This document shows, one piece after another, positions 41,225 through 48,992 of a DNA stretch of 48,992 bases. The stretch is from Bacillus sp. Xin1 (GTDB lineage Bacteria > Bacillota > Bacilli > Bacillales > Bacillaceae_G). The DNA lies in NCBI RefSeq assembly GCF_013314535.1, contig NZ_JABUAE010000033.1, positions 1 to 48,992 on the forward strand, read 5' to 3'. Within the stretch, counting starts at the first letter, position 1. Each line of letters starts with the position of its first letter. The notes under the pieces were generated by a model that was given only the letters and a program-made list of their open reading frames with translations, searched no databases and had not been told where the DNA came from. A program made the translations under genes and the position numbers.

Positions 41225-42622
41225 ATGCAGCAAAGAAAATCTTTAGCGCTTTCTATTCCATATCAGTTAGATTTTTTTAAGCAGTATAAGTTTCTTTCTC
41301 AGGATAAAAATCAACATATTTTGTTAGAAAGTGGACGAGGGGGTCGCTATAGTATCGCGGGGCTTGATCCTGTAGCGGTAATTCAGGGGAAGAATGAAAC
41401 GTTACATATAAGTGAAAGCGGTAAGGAAACAATAGAACAAGGTAATCCTTTAGATTTAATGCAAAAGTATATGGAACGATGGAAAACGGATCATAATCCA
41501 GACTATCCGCCGTTTCAAGGAGGCGCAATCGGATATTTTAGTTACGACTGTATCCGTTATATTGAGAAACTTCCGTCCTTTGCAGTGGATGACGTGGATA
41601 TACCTGACATATTCTTTTTGTTATTTGATGACGTGTTTGTGTATGATCAACAAGAGGAAGTGTTGTGGATTATTACACATTATATAGATGAGCGTGAAGA
41701 AGCAGAAGGGCGTTTGAATGAATGGAAGAGCGTTTGGATGAAGGAAGCTCCTGAAGTTAAAGTGCCATTTGAATGTCCTGAAAATAGAAATGAAGCAGTA
41801 GCTTTTACAGAAGAAGGATTTATGAAAGCTGTTCAGCGTATTCAAGAATACATTGGAGCTGGAGATGTGTTTCAAGTAAATCTGTCTACAAGACAAGAGA
41901 AAACATTGCAAACACATCCACTAGAAATTTATACGAGCCTTCGTGAAATTAACCCATCACCATATATGGGATACTTAGAGCTTGGGGATTTTCAAATTGT
42001 TAGCGGTTCACCGGAATTGTTAATTAAAAAACAAGAGAATGAAGTGAGCACTCGTCCGATTGCCGGTACACGTTCTCGCGGGAAAAATGAACAAGAAGAT
42101 GAAATCTTGGCAAAAGAGTTAATTGAAAATGAAAAAGAACGTGCAGAACATGTCATGCTTGTAGATTTAGAGCGTAATGACTTAGGGCGAGTTTGTAAGT
42201 ATGGAACTGTAGAAGTAGATGAATTTATGGTAATCGAAAAATACTCACATGTTATGCATATCGTTTCAAATGTTCGGGGTGAGGTTGAACCGGATAAGGA
42301 TGCTTTCGATTTAGTAAGAGCTGTGTTTCCAGGTGGAACGATTACGGGTGCACCGAAAATCCGTACGATGGAAATTATCGAAGAATTAGAACCTGTTCGC
42401 CGCGGGATTTATACAGGTTCAATTGGATGGATTGGTTACTCAGGAGATATGGAATTAAATATTGTGATTCGTACGCTTCTTGCAAAGGATGGTCAAGCGT
42501 ATGTGCAGGCTGGGGCAGGAATTGTAATTGATTCAAATCCAAAAAATGAGTATAAAGAATCGTTGAAAAAAGCAATCGCCCTGTGGCGTGCGAAAGAAAG
42601 CAGCGAAGAAACGGTTGGGTGA
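41225..42622 (+). CDS. pabB: Aminodeoxychorismate synthase component I
   Basis: PabB turns chorismate and ammonia from PabA into 4-amino-4-deoxychorismate, the branch point to folate. The 465-residue chorismate-binding enzyme has [40 protein letters not shown] and the [21 protein letters not shown] region split over conserved blocks. It resembles TrpE, but the folate neighbours decide for PabB. ATG 41225 follows GGGGTG; the open frame upstream to 41180 is not conserved. It heads an eight-gene folate cluster with tight spacing. Confidence 0.93.
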   Translation: MQQRKSLALSIPYQLDFFKQYKFLSQDKNQHILLESGRGGRYSIAGLDPVAVIQGKNETLHISESGKETIEQGNPLDLMQKYMERWKTDHNPDYPPFQGGAIGYFSYDCIRYIEKLPSFAVDDVDIPDIFFLLFDDVFVYDQQEEVLWIITHYIDEREEAEGRLNEWKSVWMKEAPEVKVPFECPENRNEAVAFTEEGFMKAVQRIQEYIGAGDVFQVNLSTRQEKTLQTHPLEIYTSLREINPSPYMGYLELGDFQIVSGSPELLIKKQENEVSTRPIAGTRSRGKNEQEDEILAKELIENEKERAEHVMLVDLERNDLGRVCKYGTVEVDEFMVIEKYSHVMHIVSNVRGEVEPDKDAFDLVRAVFPGGTITGAPKIRTMEIIEELEPVRRGIYTGSIGWIGYSGDMELNIVIRTLLAKDGQAYVQAGAGIVIDSNPKNEYKESLKKAIALWRAKESSEETVG

Positions 42623-42627
42623 GAGAA

Positions 42628-43215
42628 ATGATATTGATGATTGATAATTATGATTCTTTTACATTTAATTTAGTACAATTTCTTGGAGAACTTGGACAAG
42701 AGCTTGTTGTTAAACGTAATGATGAAGTTACGATTTCAGATATTGAACAAATGAAACCAGACTTTTTAATGATTTCACCAGGACCTTGTAGTCCTAATGA
42801 AGCTGGTATAAGTATGGATGTCATTAAATATTTCGCAGGAAAGATTCCTATTTTTGGTGTGTGCTTAGGTCATCAATCGATTGCGCAAGTATTTGGAGGA
42901 GATGTTGTTCGTGCAGATCGTTTAATGCACGGGAAAACTTCTCCGATGTACCATGATGGAAAAACGATTTTTGCAGATATTCCGAATCCATTTACAGCAA
43001 CGCGTTACCATTCTCTTATTGTCAAAAAAGAAACATTGCCAGAATGTTTAGAGGTGACATCTTGGACAGAAGAGGGAGAAATTATGGCGCTTCGTCATAA
43101 AACATTGCCAATTGAAGGGGTGCAATTTCATCCAGAGTCTATTATGACTTCACATGGGAAAGAGTTACTGCAGAACTTTATTCGTAGTTATAGTCCGAGT
43201 GTATCGTCATGCTAA
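42628..43215 (+). CDS. pabA: Aminodeoxychorismate/anthranilate synthase glutamine amidotransferase
   Basis: Glutaminase partner of PabB; in Bacillus the same subunit also serves TrpE (amphibolic). The 195-residue class I amidotransferase has [16 protein letters not shown], the oxyanion SPGPCSP, the catalytic Cys in [15 protein letters not shown] and the His-Glu pair in [11 protein letters not shown] 42628 follows GGGTGAGAG, 5 nt after the pabB stop. The 3' end overlaps pabC by 7 nt. Confidence 0.95.
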   Translation: MILMIDNYDSFTFNLVQFLGELGQELVVKRNDEVTISDIEQMKPDFLMISPGPCSPNEAGISMDVIKYFAGKIPIFGVCLGHQSIAQVFGGDVVRADRLMHGKTSPMYHDGKTIFADIPNPFTATRYHSLIVKKETLPECLEVTSWTEEGEIMALRHKTLPIEGVQFHPESIMTSHGKELLQNFIRSYSPSVSSC

Positions 43216-44096
43216 TTTATGTAAATGGCACATATGTAGAAGCGGATGAAGCAAAAATCTCTCCTTATGACCATGGATATTTATATGGCCTGGGGGTTTT
43301 TGAGACATTTCGTATTTATAACGGGCATCCATTTTTATTAGATGATCACTATGAACGCTTAATGGGTGCTCTTTCTACTTTGCAAATTGAATGGACGATG
43401 ACGAAAGATGATGTACTGCGTATTTTACAGGAGTTACTCGTAAGAAATGGGTTAGAACATGCATATATTCGTTTTAATGTTTCAGCTGGTATAGATGAAA
43501 TAGGTTTACAAACAGGGGCTTATGAAGGGCCCTCTGTCATCGTATTTATAAAGCCTTTGGCAGTTCCGAGTGTAGTGGAAAAGGAAGGCGTTGTTTTGAA
43601 ACAAACACGAAATACGCCAGAAGGAGCATTTCGTTTAAAGTCCCATCACTATTTAAATAACATTTTAGGGAAACGTGAAATTGGAGATGCACCGGATAAA
43701 GAAGGGATTTTCTTTACTGAAGCAGGTCACGTTGCGGAGGGGATTGTTTCGAATCTCTTTTTTGTAAAGGAAGGTGTTTTATATACGCCATCACTTGAAA
43801 CGGGGATTTTAAATGGAATCACTCGTGCTTTTATTATAAGAATTGCTGAAGTATTAGATGTACGTGTGGAAGAAGGTTTCTTTACACAAAAGGAACTGCT
43901 TTCTGCTGATGAGGTGTTTGTAACAAATTCTATTCAAGAAATTGTTCCGCTTAATCAGATTGGCGAAAGTGATTTCCCTGGTAAAGAAGGGAAGGTTACA
44001 AAGTCTCTAATACGTGTATATGAAATGCATAGAGAAAATCTTTGGAGCCGGAATGAACTGCGAAGAGGAGATGTGTCGTGTGAAGTGGAATTATGA
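43209..44096 (+). CDS. pabC: 4-amino-4-deoxychorismate lyase
   Basis: PabC releases pyruvate from aminodeoxychorismate to give p-aminobenzoate. The 295-residue protein is a fold-type IV PLP enzyme: [18 protein letters not shown] near the N-terminus, the Lys in [11 protein letters not shown] as PLP base, [10 protein letters not shown] and TGILNGITR. The family also contains D-amino acid and branched-chain aminotransferases; genomic context favours the lyase. It overlaps pabA by 7 nt and folP by 17 nt. Confidence 0.93.
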   Translation: MLIYVNGTYVEADEAKISPYDHGYLYGLGVFETFRIYNGHPFLLDDHYERLMGALSTLQIEWTMTKDDVLRILQELLVRNGLEHAYIRFNVSAGIDEIGLQTGAYEGPSVIVFIKPLAVPSVVEKEGVVLKQTRNTPEGAFRLKSHHYLNNILGKREIGDAPDKEGIFFTEAGHVAEGIVSNLFFVKEGVLYTPSLETGILNGITRAFIIRIAEVLDVRVEEGFFTQKELLSADEVFVTNSIQEIVPLNQIGESDFPGKEGKVTKSLIRVYEMHRENLWSRNELRRGDVSCEVEL

Positions 44097-44913
44097 TTTG
44101 CGCTGCGGCGAATATACATTAGATTTAAATAAAAAGACATTAATCATGGGGATTTTAAATGTTACACCGGACTCATTCTCAGATGGTGGGAACTTCGATG
44201 AGGTGAACGCAGCTGTAAGTCATGCAAAAGAAATGGTAGAAAACGGTGCAGATATTATTGATATAGGTGGAGAATCAACTCGTCCTGGTTTTGCAAAAGT
44301 TTCGGTGGAAGAAGAGTTGGGGCGTGTAATTCCGATGATCCAAGCGGTATCAAAAGAAGTGAAAGTACCTATTTCGATTGATACGTATAAAGCTGAAGTA
44401 GCTGAGCAAGCGATTGAAGCGGGTGCCCATGTTATTAATGATGTGTGGGGAGCAAAGGCAGAACCGAAAATTGCAGAAGTTGCAGCTCATTATAATGTGC
44501 CGATTATTTTGATGCATAATCGTGAGAATACAAATTACCACAATCTTATAGCTGATATGATTGCGGATTTATATGAGAGTGTTAAAATTGCAAAAGATGC
44601 AGGTGTACCGGATGAAAATATTATTTTAGATCCAGGTATCGGTTTTGCGAAGACGCCAGAACAAAACTTAGAAGTAATGCGTAATTTAGAACAGTTGCAT
44701 GTATTAGGATATCCAGTTCTTCTTGCGACTTCGAGAAAGTCATTTATCGGGCATGTTTTAGATTTACCGGTAGAGGAACGTGTAGAAGGGACAGGGGCAT
44801 CGATTTGTCTTGGAATTGAAAAAGGTTGTGAAATGATTCGTGTTCATGATGTGAAGGAAATGGCACGTATGGCAAAGATGATGGATGCGATGATTGGTAA
44901 GGGGGTAAAATGA
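44080..44913 (+). CDS. folP: Dihydropteroate synthase
   Basis: Joins p-aminobenzoate to hydroxymethyl-dihydropterin pyrophosphate; it is the sulfonamide target. The 277-residue TIM barrel has IMGILNVTPDSFSDGG (pterin/PABA loop), IIDIGGESTRPG, ILDPGIGFAKT and TSRKSFIGHVL. The start is GTG 44080 ([13 protein letters not shown]): GAGGAG (44065-44070) is 9 nt upstream. An open frame reaching 44014 lies inside pabC and is not used. folB starts directly after the stop codon. Confidence 0.95.
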   Translation: MKWNYDLRCGEYTLDLNKKTLIMGILNVTPDSFSDGGNFDEVNAAVSHAKEMVENGADIIDIGGESTRPGFAKVSVEEELGRVIPMIQAVSKEVKVPISIDTYKAEVAEQAIEAGAHVINDVWGAKAEPKIAEVAAHYNVPIILMHNRENTNYHNLIADMIADLYESVKIAKDAGVPDENIILDPGIGFAKTPEQNLEVMRNLEQLHVLGYPVLLATSRKSFIGHVLDLPVEERVEGTGASICLGIEKGCEMIRVHDVKEMARMAKMMDAMIGKGVK

Positions 44914-45276
44914 TTGGATAAAATTTATATTCATGATATGGAGTTCTATGGCTATCATGGTGTATTTCCAGAAGAGAATAAATTGGGCCAAAGATTTAGA
45001 GTGGATTTAACGGTAGAATTGGATTTAAAACAAGCGGGCGAAAATGATAACTTAGAGCATTCGGTAAACTATGGAGAGCTCTTCGAACTTTGTAGACAAG
45101 TGGTTGAGGACCGAACGTACAAGCTTGTAGAAAGTATTGCAGAAAATATAGCGGCAAATATATTAAAACAGTATATAAGTATTTCGCGGTGCACAGTAAA
45201 AGTTATTAAACCAGATCCACCAATACCAGGGCATTATCGTTCTGTGGCGGTAGAGATTACGAGAGAACGACCATGA
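44914..45276 (+). CDS. folB: Dihydroneopterin aldolase
   Basis: Cleaves dihydroneopterin to 6-hydroxymethyl-dihydropterin and glycolaldehyde. The 120-residue tunnelling-fold enzyme shows MEFYGYHGVFPEENKLGQ with catalytic Tyr/Glu, VNYGELFELC and the KVIKPDPPIPGHYRSVAVEI segment with catalytic Lys. The start is TTG 44914, immediately after the folP TGA and about 8 nt behind TAAGGGGG. It overlaps folK by 4 nt. Confidence 0.95.
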   Translation: MDKIYIHDMEFYGYHGVFPEENKLGQRFRVDLTVELDLKQAGENDNLEHSVNYGELFELCRQVVEDRTYKLVESIAENIAANILKQYISISRCTVKVIKPDPPIPGHYRSVAVEITRERP

Positions 45277-45788
45277 AAAATATAGCGTATGTTGCTTTAG
45301 GGTCAAATATTGGTGATCGTTATGCTTATTTATCACAAGCGATTGAAATGTTAAATAAAAATCCCTATATTCGAGTAGAAGATGTTTCTTCTGTATATGA
45401 AACAGATCCAGTTGGATATACAGACCAAAATCGTTTTTTAAATTTAGTTATAAAAATTTCTACCAATTTATTGCCGCAAGAATTGTTGAAAGTAACGCAA
45501 AGGGTCGAGAATGGTTTAGGAAGAAAAAGGGAAATTAGATGGGGACCGCGAACCGTTGACCTTGACATTTTGCTTTATAATCAAGAAAATATTGAAGCAG
45601 AGAATCTTATTGTTCCGCATCCGCGGATGTTCCAAAGAGCTTTTGTTATCGTTCCATTGTTAGAAATTAATCAAGATATAAAACAAAACATTTCACGTTC
45701 ACAAATAGATGAAATGAAAAGGCGAGAGGGAGTAACGGTATGGAAGCAGAAAAATGGGGAAGACGCATTCGTGCTTTTCGGAAGTTAA
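45273..45788 (+). CDS. folK: 6-hydroxymethyl-dihydropterin pyrophosphokinase
   Basis: Activates hydroxymethyl-dihydropterin with ATP for FolP. The 171-residue protein has VALGSNIGDRYAYL at the N-terminus, FLNLVIKI, the GRKREIRWGPRTVDLDILLY ATP/metal motif with the DxD pair, and VPHPRMFQRAFVIVPL. The ribosome site is weak, in line with translational coupling from folB. The last 49 nt overlap yazB in another frame. Confidence 0.95.
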   Translation: MKNIAYVALGSNIGDRYAYLSQAIEMLNKNPYIRVEDVSSVYETDPVGYTDQNRFLNLVIKISTNLLPQELLKVTQRVENGLGRKREIRWGPRTVDLDILLYNQENIEAENLIVPHPRMFQRAFVIVPLLEINQDIKQNISRSQIDEMKRREGVTVWKQKNGEDAFVLFGS

Positions 45789-45943
45789 AAGGTTATACGC
45801 AAGAAGGTTTTGCGAAGGAATTAGGGGTATCTGTATCTGTTTTAGGAGAAGTTGAGAGAGGGAATAGAACTCCAACTCAAGATTTTGTAGTAGAAGTTGC
45901 GAAGACATTAAAGATTTCAATAGATGAATTAATGCCAAAGTGA
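45740..45943 (+). CDS. yazB: XRE-family helix-turn-helix protein (YazB)
   Basis: A 67-residue single-domain lambda-repressor-like DNA-binding protein: RIRAFRKLKGYTQEGFAKELGVSVSVLGEVERG holds helices 1-4, with the recognition helix around SVSVLGEVERGN, followed by TPTQDFVVEVAKTLKISIDEL. It has no sensory domain and its targets are unknown. It sits inside the folate-dusB run in Bacillus genomes. GCGAGAGGGAG precedes ATG 45740. The 49-nt overlap with folK shows co-transcription. Confidence 0.9.
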   Translation: MEAEKWGRRIRAFRKLKGYTQEGFAKELGVSVSVLGEVERGNRTPTQDFVVEVAKTLKISIDELMPK

Positions 45944-45966
45944 GGATAAAGAAAGGAGGCAGTTGA

Positions 45967-46965
45967 TTGTTAAAGATTGCAAACATTGAGATGAAGAATC
46001 CGGTTGTGCTAGCACCGATGGCGGGAGTGTGTAACTCTGCATTTCGTTTAACAGTAAAGGAATTTGGTGCAGGTCTAGTATGTGCTGAAATGGTAAGTGA
46101 TAAGGCGATTTTATTTAATAACAAAAAAACATTAGATATGCTATATATCGATGAGAGAGAAAAGCCGCTAAGTTTGCAAATTTTTGGTGGTGAGAAAGAA
46201 ACGCTTGTTGACGCTGCGAGATATGTAGATAAAAACACAACAGCGGATATTATCGATATCAATATGGGGTGCCCTGTTCCAAAAATTACGAAGTGTGATG
46301 CTGGTGCAAAGTGGCTTTTAGACCCGAATAAAATATATGAAATGGTAGCAGCGGTTGTAGATGCTGTTGAAAAGCCAGTTACAGTGAAAATGCGTATTGG
46401 TTGGGATGAAGAACACATTTTCGCAATTGAAAATGCTAGAGCGGTTGAACGTGCAGGCGGTCAAGCTGTAGCGGTTCATGGGCGTACACGTGTTCAAATG
46501 TATGAAGGAAAAGCGGATTGGGATATTATTAAACAAGTAAAGCAATCTGTAAATATTCCTGTTATCGGAAATGGTGATGTGGAAACACCTCAAGATGCGA
46601 AACGCATGCTTGATGAAGTTGGTGTTGATGGTGTTATGATAGGTCGAGCAGCTCTTGGGAATCCATGGATGATTTATCGTACGGTAAAATATTTAGAAAC
46701 AGGGGAATTAATGCCTGAACCAATGGTGCGTGAGAAAATAGATGTATGTATGCTGCACTTAGATCGCCTTATTGATTTAAAGAATGAAGATATTGCGGTA
46801 AGGGAAATGAGAAAGCATGCAGCTTGGTATCTAAAAGGTGTAAGTGGTAATGCGAGAGTGCGTAATGCGATTAATGCTTGTAATACGCGTCAAGACTTTG
46901 CTTCTTTATTAGGGGCGTTTGTAGAGGAAGTAGAAGCGAAACAACAAACAATTCATGTTGGTTAA
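45967..46965 (+). CDS. dusB: tRNA dihydrouridine synthase
   Basis: Reduces uridines in tRNA D-loops with FMN and NADPH. The 332-residue protein has a TIM barrel with VVLAPMAGVCNSAFR, LQIFGGE, the catalytic Cys in NMGCPVPKITKCDAGA, VAVHGRTR, VIGNGDV and GVMIGRAALGNPW, followed by a C-terminal helical tRNA-binding domain. The start is TTG 45967, with AAAGGAGG a few bases upstream. It ends the pab-fol transcript. Which D positions it modifies cannot be read from sequence. Confidence 0.93.
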   Translation: MLKIANIEMKNPVVLAPMAGVCNSAFRLTVKEFGAGLVCAEMVSDKAILFNNKKTLDMLYIDEREKPLSLQIFGGEKETLVDAARYVDKNTTADIIDINMGCPVPKITKCDAGAKWLLDPNKIYEMVAAVVDAVEKPVTVKMRIGWDEEHIFAIENARAVERAGGQAVAVHGRTRVQMYEGKADWDIIKQVKQSVNIPVIGNGDVETPQDAKRMLDEVGVDGVMIGRAALGNPWMIYRTVKYLETGELMPEPMVREKIDVCMLHLDRLIDLKNEDIAVREMRKHAAWYLKGVSGNARVRNAINACNTRQDFASLLGAFVEEVEAKQQTIHVG

Positions 46966-46985
46966 GTAGAAGTAAGAGGAGATGA

Positions 46986-47014
46986 TTGACATTCTCTCGT
47001 TCACTTCCTATAAT
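46986..47014 (+). promoter_or_regulatory. Perfect-consensus sigma-A promoter downstream of dusB
   Basis: TTGACA (46986-46991) and TATAAT (47009-47014) are exact hexamers with an optimal 17-bp spacer. Transcription should start near 47021, about 10 nt before a strong terminator hairpin. The next gene, lysS, begins at 47128. Confidence 0.82.
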
Positions 47015-47029
47015 TACGTGAAAGAAAGA

Positions 47030-47059
47030 AGACTGCCAGTATACTACTGGCAGTTTTTC
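47030..47059 (+). terminator. Terminator between dusB and lysS
   Basis: Stem ACTGCCAGTA/TACTGGCAGT (47032-47041/47045-47054) with loop TAC, followed by five T. It lies directly downstream of the promoter at 46986-47014, so it may attenuate that promoter as well as end the folate transcript. Confidence 0.88.
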
Positions 47060-47106
47060 TAGTTGGGTAGAAAATGATATACTGTATATATTGTAAATTT
47101 TAATAG

Positions 47107-48627
<1,521 letters not shown>

Positions 48628-48630
48628 ACT

Positions 48631-48668
48631 AAGCTTTGGAGATTTCTCCAAAGCTTTTCTTTTTGTTG
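48631..48668 (+). terminator. Terminator of lysS
   Basis: Near-perfect stem AAGCTTTGGAGA/TCTCCAAAGCTT followed by a T-rich run. Confidence 0.88.
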
Positions 48669-48791
48669 TTTTGTATAGAGAAGTAAAGCCTTGACGACTT
48701 ATTTCCGATATAGAAGAAAGGTACTTTACAGAGGAAGATAGTGCTGTTTTTATATTTTTTTACTATGTTAAAAATTTTATTGGAAAAACTA

Positions 48792-48820
48792 TTGCATTTT
48801 AATAAACGAACTGGTATATT
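48792..48820 (+). promoter_or_regulatory. rRNA operon promoter P1
   Basis: TTGCAT (48792-48797) and TATATT (48815-48820) are 17 bp apart, upstream of a second similar promoter. Upstream DNA is AT-rich. Confidence 0.68.
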
Positions 48821-48862
48821 TATATTCGTTGTCACGAAAGACAATAAAGAAAATAAACGAAA

Positions 48863-48886
48863 ACAACTTTTAAATAAAAAAGTTGT
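48863..48886. other. Inverted repeat between rrn P1 and P2
   Basis: ACAACTTTT (48863-48871) and AAAAGTTGT (48878-48886) flank a 6-bp centre; the right arm touches the P2 -35. It could be a protein site or an RNA hairpin in the P1 transcript. No role is assigned. Confidence 0.45.
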
Positions 48887-48914
48887 TGACGAAAATATAA
48901 CGAAATGTTATATT
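48886..48914 (+). promoter_or_regulatory. rRNA operon promoter P2
   Basis: TTGACG (48886-48891) and TATATT (48909-48914) are 17 bp apart. The start would fall at about 48921, opening the rRNA leader. Confidence 0.82.
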
Positions 48915-48920
48915 AATAAA

Positions 48921-48992
48921 GTCGCTTAGGCGGCAAACGAGTTCTTTGAAAACTGAACGAAACAAACAACGTGAAACGTCAATTTTTATTTT
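48921..48992 (+). ncRNA. Start of rRNA operon leader (16S beyond window)
   Basis: The sequence after P2 includes GTTCTTTGAAAACTGAAC (48941-48958), the boxA-like antitermination segment typical of Bacillus rrn leaders. The window stops before the 16S rRNA gene. The rRNA identity is inferred from this leader and its promoters. Confidence 0.75.

Noticed and set aside
45699-46418. 239-codon minus-strand open frame across folK, yazB and dusB
   Set aside because: It overlaps three well-supported genes on the other strand, and its residues reflect antisense codon bias.
48741-48929. 62-codon open frame before the rRNA leader
   Set aside because: It runs across both rrn promoters, has low-complexity Lys/Phe composition and no ribosome site.

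Overview
The window is a 49 kb, AT-rich chromosomal segment from a low-GC Gram-positive endospore former. The evidence is near full-length matches to Bacillus housekeeping and sporulation proteins, Shine-Dalgarno-led genes with frequent TTG/GTG starts, and the classic gene order from the tmk-holB region through abrB, metG, ksgA, purR-yabJ-spoVG, glmU-prs-pth, mfd-spoVT, spoIIE, tilS-hprT-ftsH, the folate genes and lysS, running into an rRNA operon promoter. Protein details and a group-type interspersed repeat point to the Bacillus cereus group rather than B. subtilis. No phage, insertion sequence, CRISPR array or obvious foreign island is present. This is core, origin-proximal genome.

Layout. 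1-6.7 kb: csfB (sigma-G inhibitor), a PLP decarboxylase, tmk, holB, ricT, yabA, yabB, yazA and rsmI, ending at a terminator shared with convergent abrB. 7.4-13.1 kb: metG, tatD, rnmV, ksgA and sigma-K-type yabG. 13.4-17.1 kb: veg, sspF, ispE, purR, ridA and spoVG. 17.5-25.1 kb: glmU, prs, pth, fin, mfd and spoVT. 25.3-30.6 kb: a SpoVB/MATE-type flippase, the MazG fusion, rqcP, yabP, yabQ, divIC and an S1 protein. 30.8-31.0 kb: tRNA-Met and tRNA-Glu. 31.2-41.0 kb: spoIIE, tilS, hprT, ftsH, coaX, hslO and cysK. 41.2-48.6 kb: pabB-pabA-pabC-folP-folB-folK-yazB-dusB, then lysS. The right edge carries tandem rrn promoters and the start of the rRNA leader; 16S itself lies outside.

Functionally the window mixes replication and nucleotide supply (tmk, holB, yabA, prs, hprT, purR), translation (metG, lysS, tilS, pth, rnmV, ksgA, rsmI, tRNAs), envelope precursors (glmU, ispE, flippase), folate synthesis, and a dense set of sporulation regulators and effectors (csfB, ricT, abrB, yabG, sspF, spoVG, fin, spoVT, yabP/Q, spoIIE). 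Several promoters can be read directly: abrB with tandem Spo0A boxes, spoVG (sigma-H), fin (sigma-F/G), spoVT (sigma-G), yabG (sigma-K), and spoIIE with its atypical 21-bp spacer.

The least ordinary content is intergenic. Three diverged copies of a ~200-bp palindromic repeat (near 16.0, 17.25 and 38.0 kb) share one reading frame without indels over about 31 codons. A perfect-consensus promoter followed at once by a terminator sits in front of lysS, and a gene-less terminator hairpin precedes rnmV. Genes found at these positions in B. subtilis (yaaQ/yaaR, yabE, yabS/yabT, yacD) are missing here. I saw nothing that amounts to a wholly new multi-gene system.
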